DNA from: Flavobacterium sp. UBA6195
Lineage (GTDB): Bacteria > Bacteroidota > Bacteroidia > Flavobacteriales > Flavobacteriaceae
NCBI RefSeq assembly: GCF_002422095.1
Contig: NZ_DITB01000087.1
Span: 1-36,566, forward strand
Direction of reading: 5' to 3'
DNA length: 36,566 nucleotides
Shown: one piece after another, positions 16,633 to 23,334 of the stretch
Numbering within the stretch: position 1 is the stretch's first letter
Layout of the letters: every line of letters starts with the position of its first letter
Program-made: the position numbers and the translations under genes
Notes under the pieces: generated by a model
Told to the model about the DNA's origin: nothing
Seen by the model: the letters and a program-made list of their open reading frames with translations, nothing else
Databases searched by the model: none

Positions 16633-16704
16633 TTTACAAAAGTAAATTAATATCAATTTTTACTTGTTTACAAATGTAAAAAAGAAGTTGTTTACATTTG
16701 TAAA
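16633..16704. promoter_or_regulatory. Operator cluster on the peptidase side (three dyads)
   Basis: TTTACAAAAGTAAA (16633-16646), TTTACAAATGTAAA (16667-16680) and TTTACATTTGTAAA (16691-16704) repeat the dyad seen on the XRE side. The last contains TACATTTG (16693-16700), a perfect -7 box for the peptidase gene. The 141 bp between the two clusters hold only loose half-sites (TGTAAA near 16563 and 16587) and otherwise plain AT-rich DNA. Confidence 0.75.
16693..16700 (+). promoter_or_regulatory. -7 box of the M14 peptidase gene
   Basis: TACATTTG lies within the last operator dyad; the predicted start near 16706 is about 12 nt before the ATG at 16718. Confidence 0.6.
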
Positions 16705-16717
16705 TCAAAATAAAGCC

Positions 16718-17872
16718 ATGGATTATTTACAATTAGCAACTCAATATTTAGAGCCGAAACTAAAAGGAAAGTATATTCATTTAGATACTATTTTACCTAT
16801 TTTAAAATCATTAAATTCAGATTTTGAAATTACAGAAATTGGAAAATCGGTTCAAGGAAGAGCTATTCATCAAGTAAAAATTGGAGTTGGAACAACCAAA
16901 ATTTTGATTTGGTCGCAAATGCATGGAAATGAATCAACGACTACAAAAGGTTTATTTGATTTCTTTAATTTTTTACAATCAGATAATGAAATAGCAAAAA
17001 GAATTAAATCGGATTATACCTTAATATGCATTCCTATGTTAAATCCAGATGGTGCTTTCTTGTATACGAGAGAAAATGCTAATAAAGTGGATTTAAATAG
17101 AGATGCTTTGAATGCTACACAGCTTGAAATGCAAGTCTTGCATAATATTTATAAGAGTTTTCAGCCAGATTATTGCTATAATTTACACGATCAACGAACT
17201 ATTTTTGGAACAGAAGGCTTTAATTTACCTGCAACCGTCTCTTTTTTATCACCAGCTTATAATGAAGAGAGGGAATATAATGAAGTGCGTCTAAAAGCAA
17301 TCCATATAATAAACAATATGAATAATGCGTTACAACTTTATATTCCAAATCAAGTTGGGCGTTTTGATGATAGTTACAATGTTAATTGTACAGGTGATTA
17401 TTTCACAACGCAAAACACTCCAACGATTTTATTTGAAGCTGGGCATTATAGAGATGATTATAATAGAGATATTGTAAGAAAATTTATTTTTATTTCGCTT
17501 TTAAGTTCATTTAATGGAAGTTACGAAAACGTTATAGTTGATAAAGAATTGAAGAATTATTTGAAGATTCCTCAAAATAACAAATGTTTTTATGATTTTA
17601 TTTATAAAAATGTCAAAATTATTGACAATAGTGAAGAAAAAATAATTAACTTTGCAGCTCAATATACTGAAGTAGTGCAAGATGGTCAGTTAAAATTTGT
17701 GGCAACTATCGTTAAAATTGATGATTTGCAGGATTTTAAAGGACATTTAGAATACGATTGTGCAAATGGTTTGTTTGAATCTAATGGGAATTATTTTCCA
17801 AAAATAGAAGATAAAGCCGATTTTTTTATCAATAATTTAGCAGAATTTAACAATGGTGTAAAAATTATTTGA
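16718..17872 (+). CDS. M14-family zinc carboxypeptidase-like protein
   Basis: This 384-residue protein has the M14 peptidase signatures: zinc ligands in HGNE (His69, Glu72), substrate-binding NPDGAFLYTRENANKVDLNRDA, the third zinc ligand in NLHDQRTIFG, and a catalytic Glu probably in LFEAGHYRDD. There is no signal peptide, so it is probably cytoplasmic. The frame extends upstream to a TTG at 16664, but that part translates operator DNA and precedes the predicted transcript start; the ATG at 16718 is used. Its promoter sits inside dyads shared with the divergent XRE gene, so it is probably repressed by that regulator. The peptide or cell-wall substrate is unknown. Confidence 0.85.
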   Translation: MDYLQLATQYLEPKLKGKYIHLDTILPILKSLNSDFEITEIGKSVQGRAIHQVKIGVGTTKILIWSQMHGNESTTTKGLFDFFNFLQSDNEIAKRIKSDYTLICIPMLNPDGAFLYTRENANKVDLNRDALNATQLEMQVLHNIYKSFQPDYCYNLHDQRTIFGTEGFNLPATVSFLSPAYNEEREYNEVRLKAIHIINNMNNALQLYIPNQVGRFDDSYNVNCTGDYFTTQNTPTILFEAGHYRDDYNRDIVRKFIFISLLSSFNGSYENVIVDKELKNYLKIPQNNKCFYDFIYKNVKIIDNSEEKIINFAAQYTEVVQDGQLKFVATIVKIDDLQDFKGHLEYDCANGLFESNGNYFPKIEDKADFFINNLAEFNNGVKII

Positions 17873-17880
17873 TAAATTTG
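17873..17880 (+). promoter_or_regulatory. -7 box of the Lrp/AsnC gene
   Basis: TAAATTTG matches TAnnTTTG and begins right after the peptidase stop; the predicted start near 17886 gives a leader of about 44 nt. Confidence 0.5.
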
Positions 17881-17929
17881 CCTCAGTTTTGAATAAAAAT
17901 CAAAAAATTAACAATTATTACAAGCACTT

Positions 17930-18409
17930 ATGAGCAAGTTTCGTTTAGATGAAGTAGATCATCAAATTTTGGACATGTTGATAGATAACACGAGAGTTCC
18001 ATTTACAGATATTGCAAAAAAATTATTAATCTCTGCTGGTACTGTTCATGTTAGAGTTAAGAAAATGGAAGATGCGGGTATCATTCAAGGGTCATCTTTA
18101 ACATTAGACTATGAAAAATTAGGATATTCTTTCATTGCTTATGTTGGGGTTTTTTTGCATAATACGTCTCAAACGAAATTCGTTTTAGAACGAATTAATC
18201 AAATTCCTTTTGTAACTGTTGCTCATGTAACTACTGGAAAATTCAATATTTTCTGTAAAATTAGAGCTAAAGATACTAAACACGCTAAAGAAGTTATCTT
18301 CATGATTGATGATATCGAAGGGGTGTATAGAACTGAAACCATGATTTCTTTAGAAGAAAGTATCAATGACAAAAAACGATTGATGCATACGATTTTTAAA
18401 GAATTGTAA
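17930..18409 (+). CDS. Lrp/AsnC-family transcriptional regulator
   Basis: This 159-residue protein begins with the Lrp HTH (LDEVDHQILDMLIDNTRVPF, then IAKKLLISAGTVHVRVKKME), followed by a RAM/AsnC ligand-binding domain with YVGVFLH, FVTVAHVTTGKFNIFCKI and IEGVYRTETMISLEES. Such regulators are usually octameric and respond to amino acids. The length is normal. It has its own promoter and a strong terminator, so it is a single-gene unit. Targets are not evident; amino-acid catabolic genes (ald at 25201, proline dehydrogenase at 23335) lie within 9 kb but are not adjacent. Confidence 0.92.
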   Translation: MSKFRLDEVDHQILDMLIDNTRVPFTDIAKKLLISAGTVHVRVKKMEDAGIIQGSSLTLDYEKLGYSFIAYVGVFLHNTSQTKFVLERINQIPFVTVAHVTTGKFNIFCKIRAKDTKHAKEVIFMIDDIEGVYRTETMISLEESINDKKRLMHTIFKEL

Positions 18410-18415
18410 AATATG

Positions 18416-18439
18416 AAGCCTCTTATGAGGCTTTTTTTA
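18416..18439 (+). terminator. Terminator of the Lrp/AsnC gene
   Basis: AGCCTC (18417-18422), loop TTAT, GAGGCT (18427-18432) and a seven-T run form a textbook intrinsic terminator 7 bp after the stop. Confidence 0.9.
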
Positions 18440-18450
18440 TTTCTTTATTT

Positions 18451-18959
18451 ATGAAAAATTTACAACCTAATGAATTTGCTCCCTATTATGAGAATTATAT
18501 CAAATTAGTTCCTGAGCAAGATATAATTAAAGGACTTATAAAGCAAAAAGAAGAAATGTTACATTTCTTTAAATCGATTCCGGTTTTTAACATGAATTTA
18601 AATATACAGAAGGGAAGTGGACTATAAAAGATATTATACTTCACATAATTGATGCGGAACGAATTTTTGCTTATCGTGCTTTACGTATTGCAAGAAATGA
18701 TATGACGGCTTTACCAGGTTTTGAAGAAAACGATTATGTCGTTGTTGCTAATGCTAATAATAGAGAATATGAAAGTTTATTATCAGAATATGAAACGGTG
18801 CGAAATGCCTCTATAAGTTTATTTGAAACTTTTACTAATGATGATTTACTTCGTTTAGGAACAGCTTCAAATAATAGTATTTCAGTAAGAGCCATTGGGT
18901 ATATTATGTTGGGGCATGAATTGCATCATAAAAATGTAATTTTAGAAAGGTATTTATAA
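18451..18959 (+). pseudogene. DinB/YfiT-family metalloenzyme, frameshifted
   Basis: Two frames together make one DinB-family protein of about 170 residues. From the ATG at 18451 the first frame reads MKNLQPNEFAPYYENYIKL and runs to ...SIPVFN, then degenerates and stops at 18625. The continuation, EFKYTEGKWTIKDIILH, is in the -1 frame from about 18591 and runs through AERIFAYRALRIARND to the C-terminal metal site GHELHHKNVILERYL. A single lost base near 18590 explains it. The site is not a homopolymer and there is no slippery heptamer, so this is a recent pseudogene or a sequencing error rather than programmed frameshifting. The downstream part could only restart at an internal ATG (18702), which would lack half the fold. 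Confidence 0.8.
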
Positions 18960-18963
18960 TAAA

Positions 18964-18990
18964 AAAGGGACTCAATTTTGAATCCCTTTT
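18964..18990. terminator. Bidirectional terminator between DinB remnant and acidic protein gene
   Basis: GGGA-C-TCAA pairs with TTGA-A-TCCC (18967-18986, one internal mismatch), flanked by an A run and a T run, so it can terminate both converging genes. Confidence 0.75.
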
Positions 18991-18998
18991 TTTATGTA

Positions 18999-19391
18999 TT
19001 AATCTTCATCGTCTTCTTCCTCAGCATCATCGTCATCTCCGTCTTCTGAGTCTTCAATATCATCTGAATCGTTAGAAATATCATCGTCTTCATCGTCGTC
19101 CTCAATATCTAAGTCTTTAAGAGCTCCGATTTTTTCATCTGGTACAACAACTACATCATCTTCGATAATGTCATCTTCGTCGTAATTTTCAATTCGATCT
19201 GCAAGCTTTGTACTTACTTTTACTAAGTAAATTGTATCTTCTGTACGAACTTCTACAGCTTCAACCGTTTCATTCTTAGCATTTTTAAAACGAATAACAT
19301 CTGAATCGTCATATCCGTCGGGGAACTTCTCAACTAGTAAGGTTAAGATTTCATTTGTTAATTTAGCGTAATCAACAATAACTCTTTTCAT
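18999..19391 (-). CDS. Conserved acidic protein with Asp/Glu tail
   Basis: This 130-residue protein has a compact N-terminal domain (MKRVIVDYAKLTNEILTLLV to about residue 67, including FPDGYDDSDVIRF and VEVRTEDTIYLVKVS) and a C-terminal half almost entirely Asp/Glu. Homologues in Flavobacteriaceae are sometimes labelled DNA primase, but no primase motif (zinc finger or TOPRIM) is present, so that label should not be trusted. The layout recalls other small proteins with acidic nucleic-acid-mimic tails, such as RNA polymerase delta, but homology is not shown. It has its own strong promoter and terminator. Confidence 0.75.
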   Translation of the reverse strand: MKRVIVDYAKLTNEILTLLVEKFPDGYDDSDVIRFKNAKNETVEAVEVRTEDTIYLVKVSTKLADRIENYDEDDIIEDDVVVVPDEKIGALKDLDIEDDDEDDDISNDSDDIEDSEDGDDDDAEEEDDED

Positions 19392-19419
19392 TGGGTAGGT
19401 TTTAATCTTGTAATTTCTT

Positions 19420-19450
19420 CAAATGTAATATCCTTAGCTTATATTTTCAA
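19420..19450 (-). promoter_or_regulatory. Promoter of the acidic protein gene
   Basis: Minus-strand TTG (19450-19448), 20 bp and TACATTTG (19427-19420) fit the Bacteroidetes consensus; the predicted start is near 19414, about 23 nt before the ATG. Confidence 0.7.
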
Positions 19451-19478
19451 GTAAAATTTGATATTTTTTTCAAAAATT

Positions 19479-20453
19479 TTACCAACCTAAAACATAAGCA
19501 AACATCAACGGCGCAACTATCGTAGCGTCAGACTCTACGATAAATTTAGGCGTTGTAATATCTAATTTACCCCAAGTAATTTTTTCGTTTGGAACGGCTC
19601 CAGAGTACGAACCATAACTAGTTGTTGAGTCAGAAATTTGGCAGAAATAGCTCCAAAATGGCACATCATGCATTTCCATATCTTGATATAACATAGGAAC
19701 TACACAAATAGGGAAGTCTCCAGCGATACCTCCACCAATTTGAAAGAAACCAATTCCTTTTCCTTCGCAATTTTTCGTGTACCAATCCGCTAACCACATC
19801 ATGTATTCAACTCCACTTTTCATAGTTGTAGCTTTAAACTCACCTTTAATACAATAAGAAGCGAAAATATTACCCATTGTACTGTCTTCCCATCCTGGAA
19901 CTACAATTGGTAAATTCTTTTCAGCAGCAGCTACCATCCAAGAATCTTTTGGATCGATTTCGTAATACTGCTCTAAAACTCCTGAATTAATCATTTGGTA
20001 CATGAATTCATGTGGAAAATATCTTTCTCCTTTTGAGTCGGCATTGTTCCAAATATCAAATAAATGTTGTTGTAATCTTCTGAAAGCTTCTTCTTCAGGA
20101 ATACAAGTATCGGTTACACGGTTGTAATGGTTTTCTAATAAATCCCATTCTTCTTGTGGTGATAAATCTCTGTAGTTTGGAACTCTTTTATAAGAATTAT
20201 GAGCTACCAAGTTCATGATATCCTCTTCTAAATTAGCTCCAGTACAAGAAATAATATGTACTTTATCTTGACGAATCATTTCGGCTAATGATTTTCCTAA
20301 TTCAGCTGTACTCATGGCACCCGCTAATGTAATCATCATTTTTCCGTTGTCTAATAAATGCTCTTCATATCCTTTTGCTGCATCTACTAAAGCGGCAGAG
20401 TTAAAATGAAGATAATGTTTCTCGATAAACTGACTAATTGGTCCTTTGCTCAT
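19479..20453 (-). CDS. Deoxyhypusine synthase family protein
   Basis: This 324-residue protein is homologous to deoxyhypusine synthase, an NAD-dependent enzyme that moves an aminobutyl group from spermidine. LAGAMSTAELGKSLAEMIR and SCTGANLEEDI match NAD-site segments; YGSYSGAVPNEKITWGKLDI contains the WGK lysine (Lys296) equivalent to the imine-forming Lys329 of the human enzyme, so chemistry is likely retained. Bacteria lack eIF5A, and bacterial members often act on free polyamines (homospermidine-synthase-type). It follows the arginine decarboxylase gene by 11 bp in the same operon, supporting a polyamine substrate. The exact product is unknown. Confidence 0.88.
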   Translation of the reverse strand: MSKGPISQFIEKHYLHFNSAALVDAAKGYEEHLLDNGKMMITLAGAMSTAELGKSLAEMIRQDKVHIISCTGANLEEDIMNLVAHNSYKRVPNYRDLSPQEEWDLLENHYNRVTDTCIPEEEAFRRLQQHLFDIWNNADSKGERYFPHEFMYQMINSGVLEQYYEIDPKDSWMVAAAEKNLPIVVPGWEDSTMGNIFASYCIKGEFKATTMKSGVEYMMWLADWYTKNCEGKGIGFFQIGGGIAGDFPICVVPMLYQDMEMHDVPFWSYFCQISDSTTSYGSYSGAVPNEKITWGKLDITTPKFIVESDATIVAPLMFAYVLGW

Positions 20454-20464
20454 TACTTTTTATT

Positions 20465-21874
20465 TTATTGTTCTTTTTTCTTGTTATATCCTAAAATTTC
20501 TAAAACATCTTCGGCTTTTTGTTGCTCTGAAAATACTTCGGTTGCAATAATACCGTTTTTATCTTTATCAATTAAAATGTGCTTTGGTTGTGGTAAAATA
20601 CAATGACTTAATCCTCCAAAACCACCAATGGTTTCCTGATAAGCTCCAGTATTAAAGAATCCAATATATAATGGTTTTTCTTTATTGTATTTTGGTAAAT
20701 AAACCGCATTCATGTGTTGTTCCGAATTGTAATAATCGTCTCCATCACAAGTTAATCCACCAAGTAAAACCCGTTCGTAAGTATCATTCCAGCGATTCAC
20801 CGCCATCATAACAAAACGTTTGTTGATTGCCCAAGTATCGGGTAGAGTAGTGATAAAAGATGAATCAATCATGTTCCAATTCTCTCTGTCATTTTGTTTC
20901 TTTTGGTACAACACTTGGTACAAAGCGCCACCTGATTCACCTACAGTAAACGAGCCGAATTCTGTAAAAATGTGAGGAACAGCAACTTCTGCATCATCAC
21001 AAGCGATTTTGATTTGATTTAAGATTTCGTCTACCATATATTGGTAATCGTAATCAAAAGCTAATGAATTTTTAATAGGGAATCCACCACCAATGTTCAA
21101 ACTATCTAAAGAAGGACATTCTTTTTTCAAAGCAATGTACACTTTCATACATTTTAATAATTCGTTCCAATAATAGGCTGTGTCACGAATACCAGCGTTA
21201 ATAAAGAAGTGAAGCATTTTTAATTCCACTTTCTTATTGTCAGCAATTTGTTTTCTATAAAAAGGAACAATGTCCTTATAACCAATTCCTAAACGAGACG
21301 TATAAAACTCAAATTTTGGTTCTTCTTCAGCAGCAATACGAATTCCGATTTTGAATTTTCCATCGATTTCTTCTTGTAGTAAATCTAATTCTTCAAAATT
21401 ATCAATTACAGGAATGGTATTTTTATGTCCGTTATTGATTAAACGCGCAATGTTAGCTACATATTGATCGCGTTTAAATCCGTTACATACAACAAAAGTA
21501 TTTTTATTGATTTTTCCTTGTTCCATCAAACTTTCAACAATGTTGATGTCGAATGCAGAAGAGGTTTCAATATGGATGTTATTTTTTAAAGCTTCATTTA
21601 AAATGAATTCAAAATGCGAACTTTTAGTACAATAGCAATAGAAATACTTGGCTTCATAGCCGTGTTTTTCCATTGAATTTCTAAACCACATTTTAGCTCG
21701 GTTGATGTTTTGAGAAATTTTTGGTAAATAGGTAAACTTAAGTGGAGTACCATATTCTTCTACCAATTTCATTAAATCGATACCATGAAATTGAAGATTG
21801 TCTTTGTTTAAAGTAAATTCTTCCTGTGGAAAGTAAAAAGTCTGATTAATTAAGTCGTAATATTTTGTATTCAT
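20465..21874 (-). CDS. speA: Arginine decarboxylase-like PLP enzyme (fold III)
   Basis: This 469-residue enzyme resembles the Bacteroidetes biosynthetic arginine decarboxylases (agmatine formation). The PLP lysine is in YFYCYCTKSSHFEF (Lys84), a glycine-rich phosphate-binding element is SLNIGGGFPIKNS, and LTCDGDDYYNS corresponds to the catalytic Cys/Asp loop of alanine-racemase-fold decarboxylases. It is shorter than E. coli SpeA (658), lacking the inserted domains. It is the first gene of a pair with the deoxyhypusine-synthase-like gene; no agmatinase gene is between or beside them. It is transcribed from a promoter about 240 bp upstream through a leader with small ORFs. Substrate arginine is inferred from family; a related diaminoacid is possible. 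Confidence 0.85.
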   Translation of the reverse strand: MNTKYYDLINQTFYFPQEEFTLNKDNLQFHGIDLMKLVEEYGTPLKFTYLPKISQNINRAKMWFRNSMEKHGYEAKYFYCYCTKSSHFEFILNEALKNNIHIETSSAFDINIVESLMEQGKINKNTFVVCNGFKRDQYVANIARLINNGHKNTIPVIDNFEELDLLQEEIDGKFKIGIRIAAEEEPKFEFYTSRLGIGYKDIVPFYRKQIADNKKVELKMLHFFINAGIRDTAYYWNELLKCMKVYIALKKECPSLDSLNIGGGFPIKNSLAFDYDYQYMVDEILNQIKIACDDAEVAVPHIFTEFGSFTVGESGGALYQVLYQKKQNDRENWNMIDSSFITTLPDTWAINKRFVMMAVNRWNDTYERVLLGGLTCDGDDYYNSEQHMNAVYLPKYNKEKPLYIGFFNTGAYQETIGGFGGLSHCILPQPKHILIDKDKNGIIATEVFSEQQKAEDVLEILGYNKKKEQ

Positions 21875-21936
21875 TTTGAAAAATAAGATTAAAAATTAAA
21901 AAAGCTTAAATGTTTTACTGTTTTAAACCTTAATTT

Positions 21937-22116
21937 TCAAACCCTAATATTTGCAAATCGAATTAATAGTTTTTCACTAAAAGTTTTCGATAACGCGAAT
22001 AAATCAATTATATGAAAACAAAAAATAGAAAAGAACAAACGATCAATAATAGATAAGTCAGCATTCCTATTGCTAAGAATTCTGTTGAAATTGTTCGTAT
22101 AGTTGTTTTCTTTCAT
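21937..22116 (-). CDS. Candidate 59-codon leader ORF upstream of the arginine decarboxylase gene
   Basis: An ATG at 22116, placed almost exactly at the predicted transcript start, opens a 59-codon frame beginning MKENNYTNNFNRILSNRNAD and ending RFANIRV before TGA at 21937. A second, overlapping frame with no ATG encodes a hydrophobic helix (LAIGMLTYLLLIVCSFLFF, preceded by TIRTISTEF) and looks more protein-like, so the real product may use that frame through a non-ATG start or an error near the start. It may be a leader peptide controlling speA, a small membrane protein, or chance. No family is recognised. Confidence 0.3.
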   Translation of the reverse strand: MKENNYTNNFNRILSNRNADLSIIDRLFFSIFCFHIIDLFALSKTFSEKLLIRFANIRV

Positions 22117-22121
22117 GGGCG

Positions 22122-22129
22122 CAAAGTTA
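22122..22129 (-). promoter_or_regulatory. -7 box of the polyamine operon
   Basis: Minus-strand TAACTTTG is a perfect TAnnTTTG. The predicted start near 22116 gives a roughly 240-nt leader before the arginine decarboxylase ATG at 21874. The -33 region is only TTTA-rich. Confidence 0.6.
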
Positions 22130-22172
22130 AAAAATAAAATGGCTATTATTTAAAGAAAATTTAAAAAAATAA

Positions 22173-23240
22173 TCAGACAGTATAATCTTCAAACGCCTTG
22201 AAAATCAATTCGTTGTCTGCTTCTTGATTGATTTTGATTTTTCCGATTCCATCAAGTAAGGCAAATTGTACTTTTCCGAATTCATTTTTCTTATCGTAAA
22301 TCAATAGCTCAATGATTTGATTGATATCGATTTCATCGAATTCAATACGTTCAAAAATATCGTTTATGATGTATTTAATTTCGTGATACTCTTCATTACT
22401 TAGTAATCCTTTTTCTTTAGAAATATAGCTTTCTAAAATCATTCCTGCAGCAATTGCTTCACCGTGAAGTAAACTAGTTTTGTTTTCGTTTTCTAAGAAA
22501 TAGCTTTCGATTCCATGACCTAAAGTATGTCCAAAATTAAGTGCTTTTCGGATGCCATTTTCAGTTAAATCTTCACAAACAATAGTATTTTTTATTTGAA
22601 TAGATTGGTAAATTAACTCATTCAAATCATGTGTACTTAAATCATTTAGATTTTTAAAATTATCCCAATAATTCTTATCGAAAATCAATCCATGTTTTAA
22701 CATTTCAGCTAATCCGGAGCGCATTTCTCTTTGCGATAAAGTACATAAAAATTCAGTATCAATAATTACAGCTTTAGGTTCGCGAATAATCCCGATTTGA
22801 TTTTTTAAATTACCTAAATCAACCCCATTTTTTCCACCAATTGAAGCATCAACCATAGCAAGTAGCGTAGTAGGAATGTTAATAAAATCAATTCCTCTTT
22901 TAAATGTACAAGCTACAAATCCGCCTAAATCAGAAATTACGCCACCACCTAAATTGATGATGAGGCTTTTTCTATCGGCACCTAATTCAGACAAAGCAGC
23001 CCAGACTTCGGTGCAAGTTGCTATATTTTTATGACTTTCACCTGCTTCTAATTCAATGATTTCAATTTCAATTTCTGTTGCCAAATTATTTAATAAATGA
23101 TGTAAACAATACTGCGAGGTATTTTCGTCAACCAAAATAAAAATTTTAGAATAATGCGTTGGAACAAGATACGAAGCTAATTTTTCATAGCCTGTTTCAT
23201 TAAAAAATACGGAATAATTAGTTGCTTGTATGGTTTGCAT
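22173..23240 (-). CDS. aroB: 3-dehydroquinate synthase
   Basis: AroB converts DAHP to 3-dehydroquinate in the shikimate pathway, using NAD and a divalent metal. The 355-residue protein has the NAD-binding GGGVISDLGGF (98-108), IPTTLLAMVDASIGGKNGVD, the metal-ligand motif RSGLAEMLKHG and FGHTLGHGIE with the metal histidines. All are intact and the length is normal. It is divergent from the proline dehydrogenase gene, and its stop lies about 45 bp before the polyamine promoter. A near-consensus TATTTTG box lies upstream on the minus strand. Confidence 0.97.
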   Translation of the reverse strand: MQTIQATNYSVFFNETGYEKLASYLVPTHYSKIFILVDENTSQYCLHHLLNNLATEIEIEIIELEAGESHKNIATCTEVWAALSELGADRKSLIINLGGGVISDLGGFVACTFKRGIDFINIPTTLLAMVDASIGGKNGVDLGNLKNQIGIIREPKAVIIDTEFLCTLSQREMRSGLAEMLKHGLIFDKNYWDNFKNLNDLSTHDLNELIYQSIQIKNTIVCEDLTENGIRKALNFGHTLGHGIESYFLENENKTSLLHGEAIAAGMILESYISKEKGLLSNEEYHEIKYIINDIFERIEFDEIDINQIIELLIYDKKNEFGKVQFALLDGIGKIKINQEADNELIFKAFEDYTV

Positions 23241-23304
23241 GAAAATGTGTAAAATTTGACTGCAAAATACGTCATTTTTTATTTATTATTCGATAACTGT
23301 GGCG

Positions 23305-23312
23305 TATATTTG
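23305..23312 (+). promoter_or_regulatory. -7 box of the proline dehydrogenase gene
   Basis: TATATTTG matches the consensus; the predicted start near 23318 leaves about 17 nt before the ATG at 23335 and rules out a GTG at 23299 as the start. Confidence 0.65.
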
Positions 23313-23334
23313 TATCACTTTATTACAAAACACA

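Noticed and set aside
16408..16704. CRISPR-like array, because short repeats recur at 34-36 bp
   Set aside because: The repeats are 14-bp palindromes in only six copies with a 141-bp gap, no uniform spacers and no cas genes; they overlap promoters, as operators do.
16664..16717. TTG-initiated N-terminal extension of the M14 peptidase
   Set aside because: It translates operator dyads and precedes the predicted transcript start; the ATG at 16718 fits the family and the promoter.
18702..18959. Independent 85-residue protein at the end of the DinB-family region
   Set aside because: It is the C-terminal part of a DinB-family protein whose N-terminal half lies just upstream in another frame; a restart here would lose half the fold.
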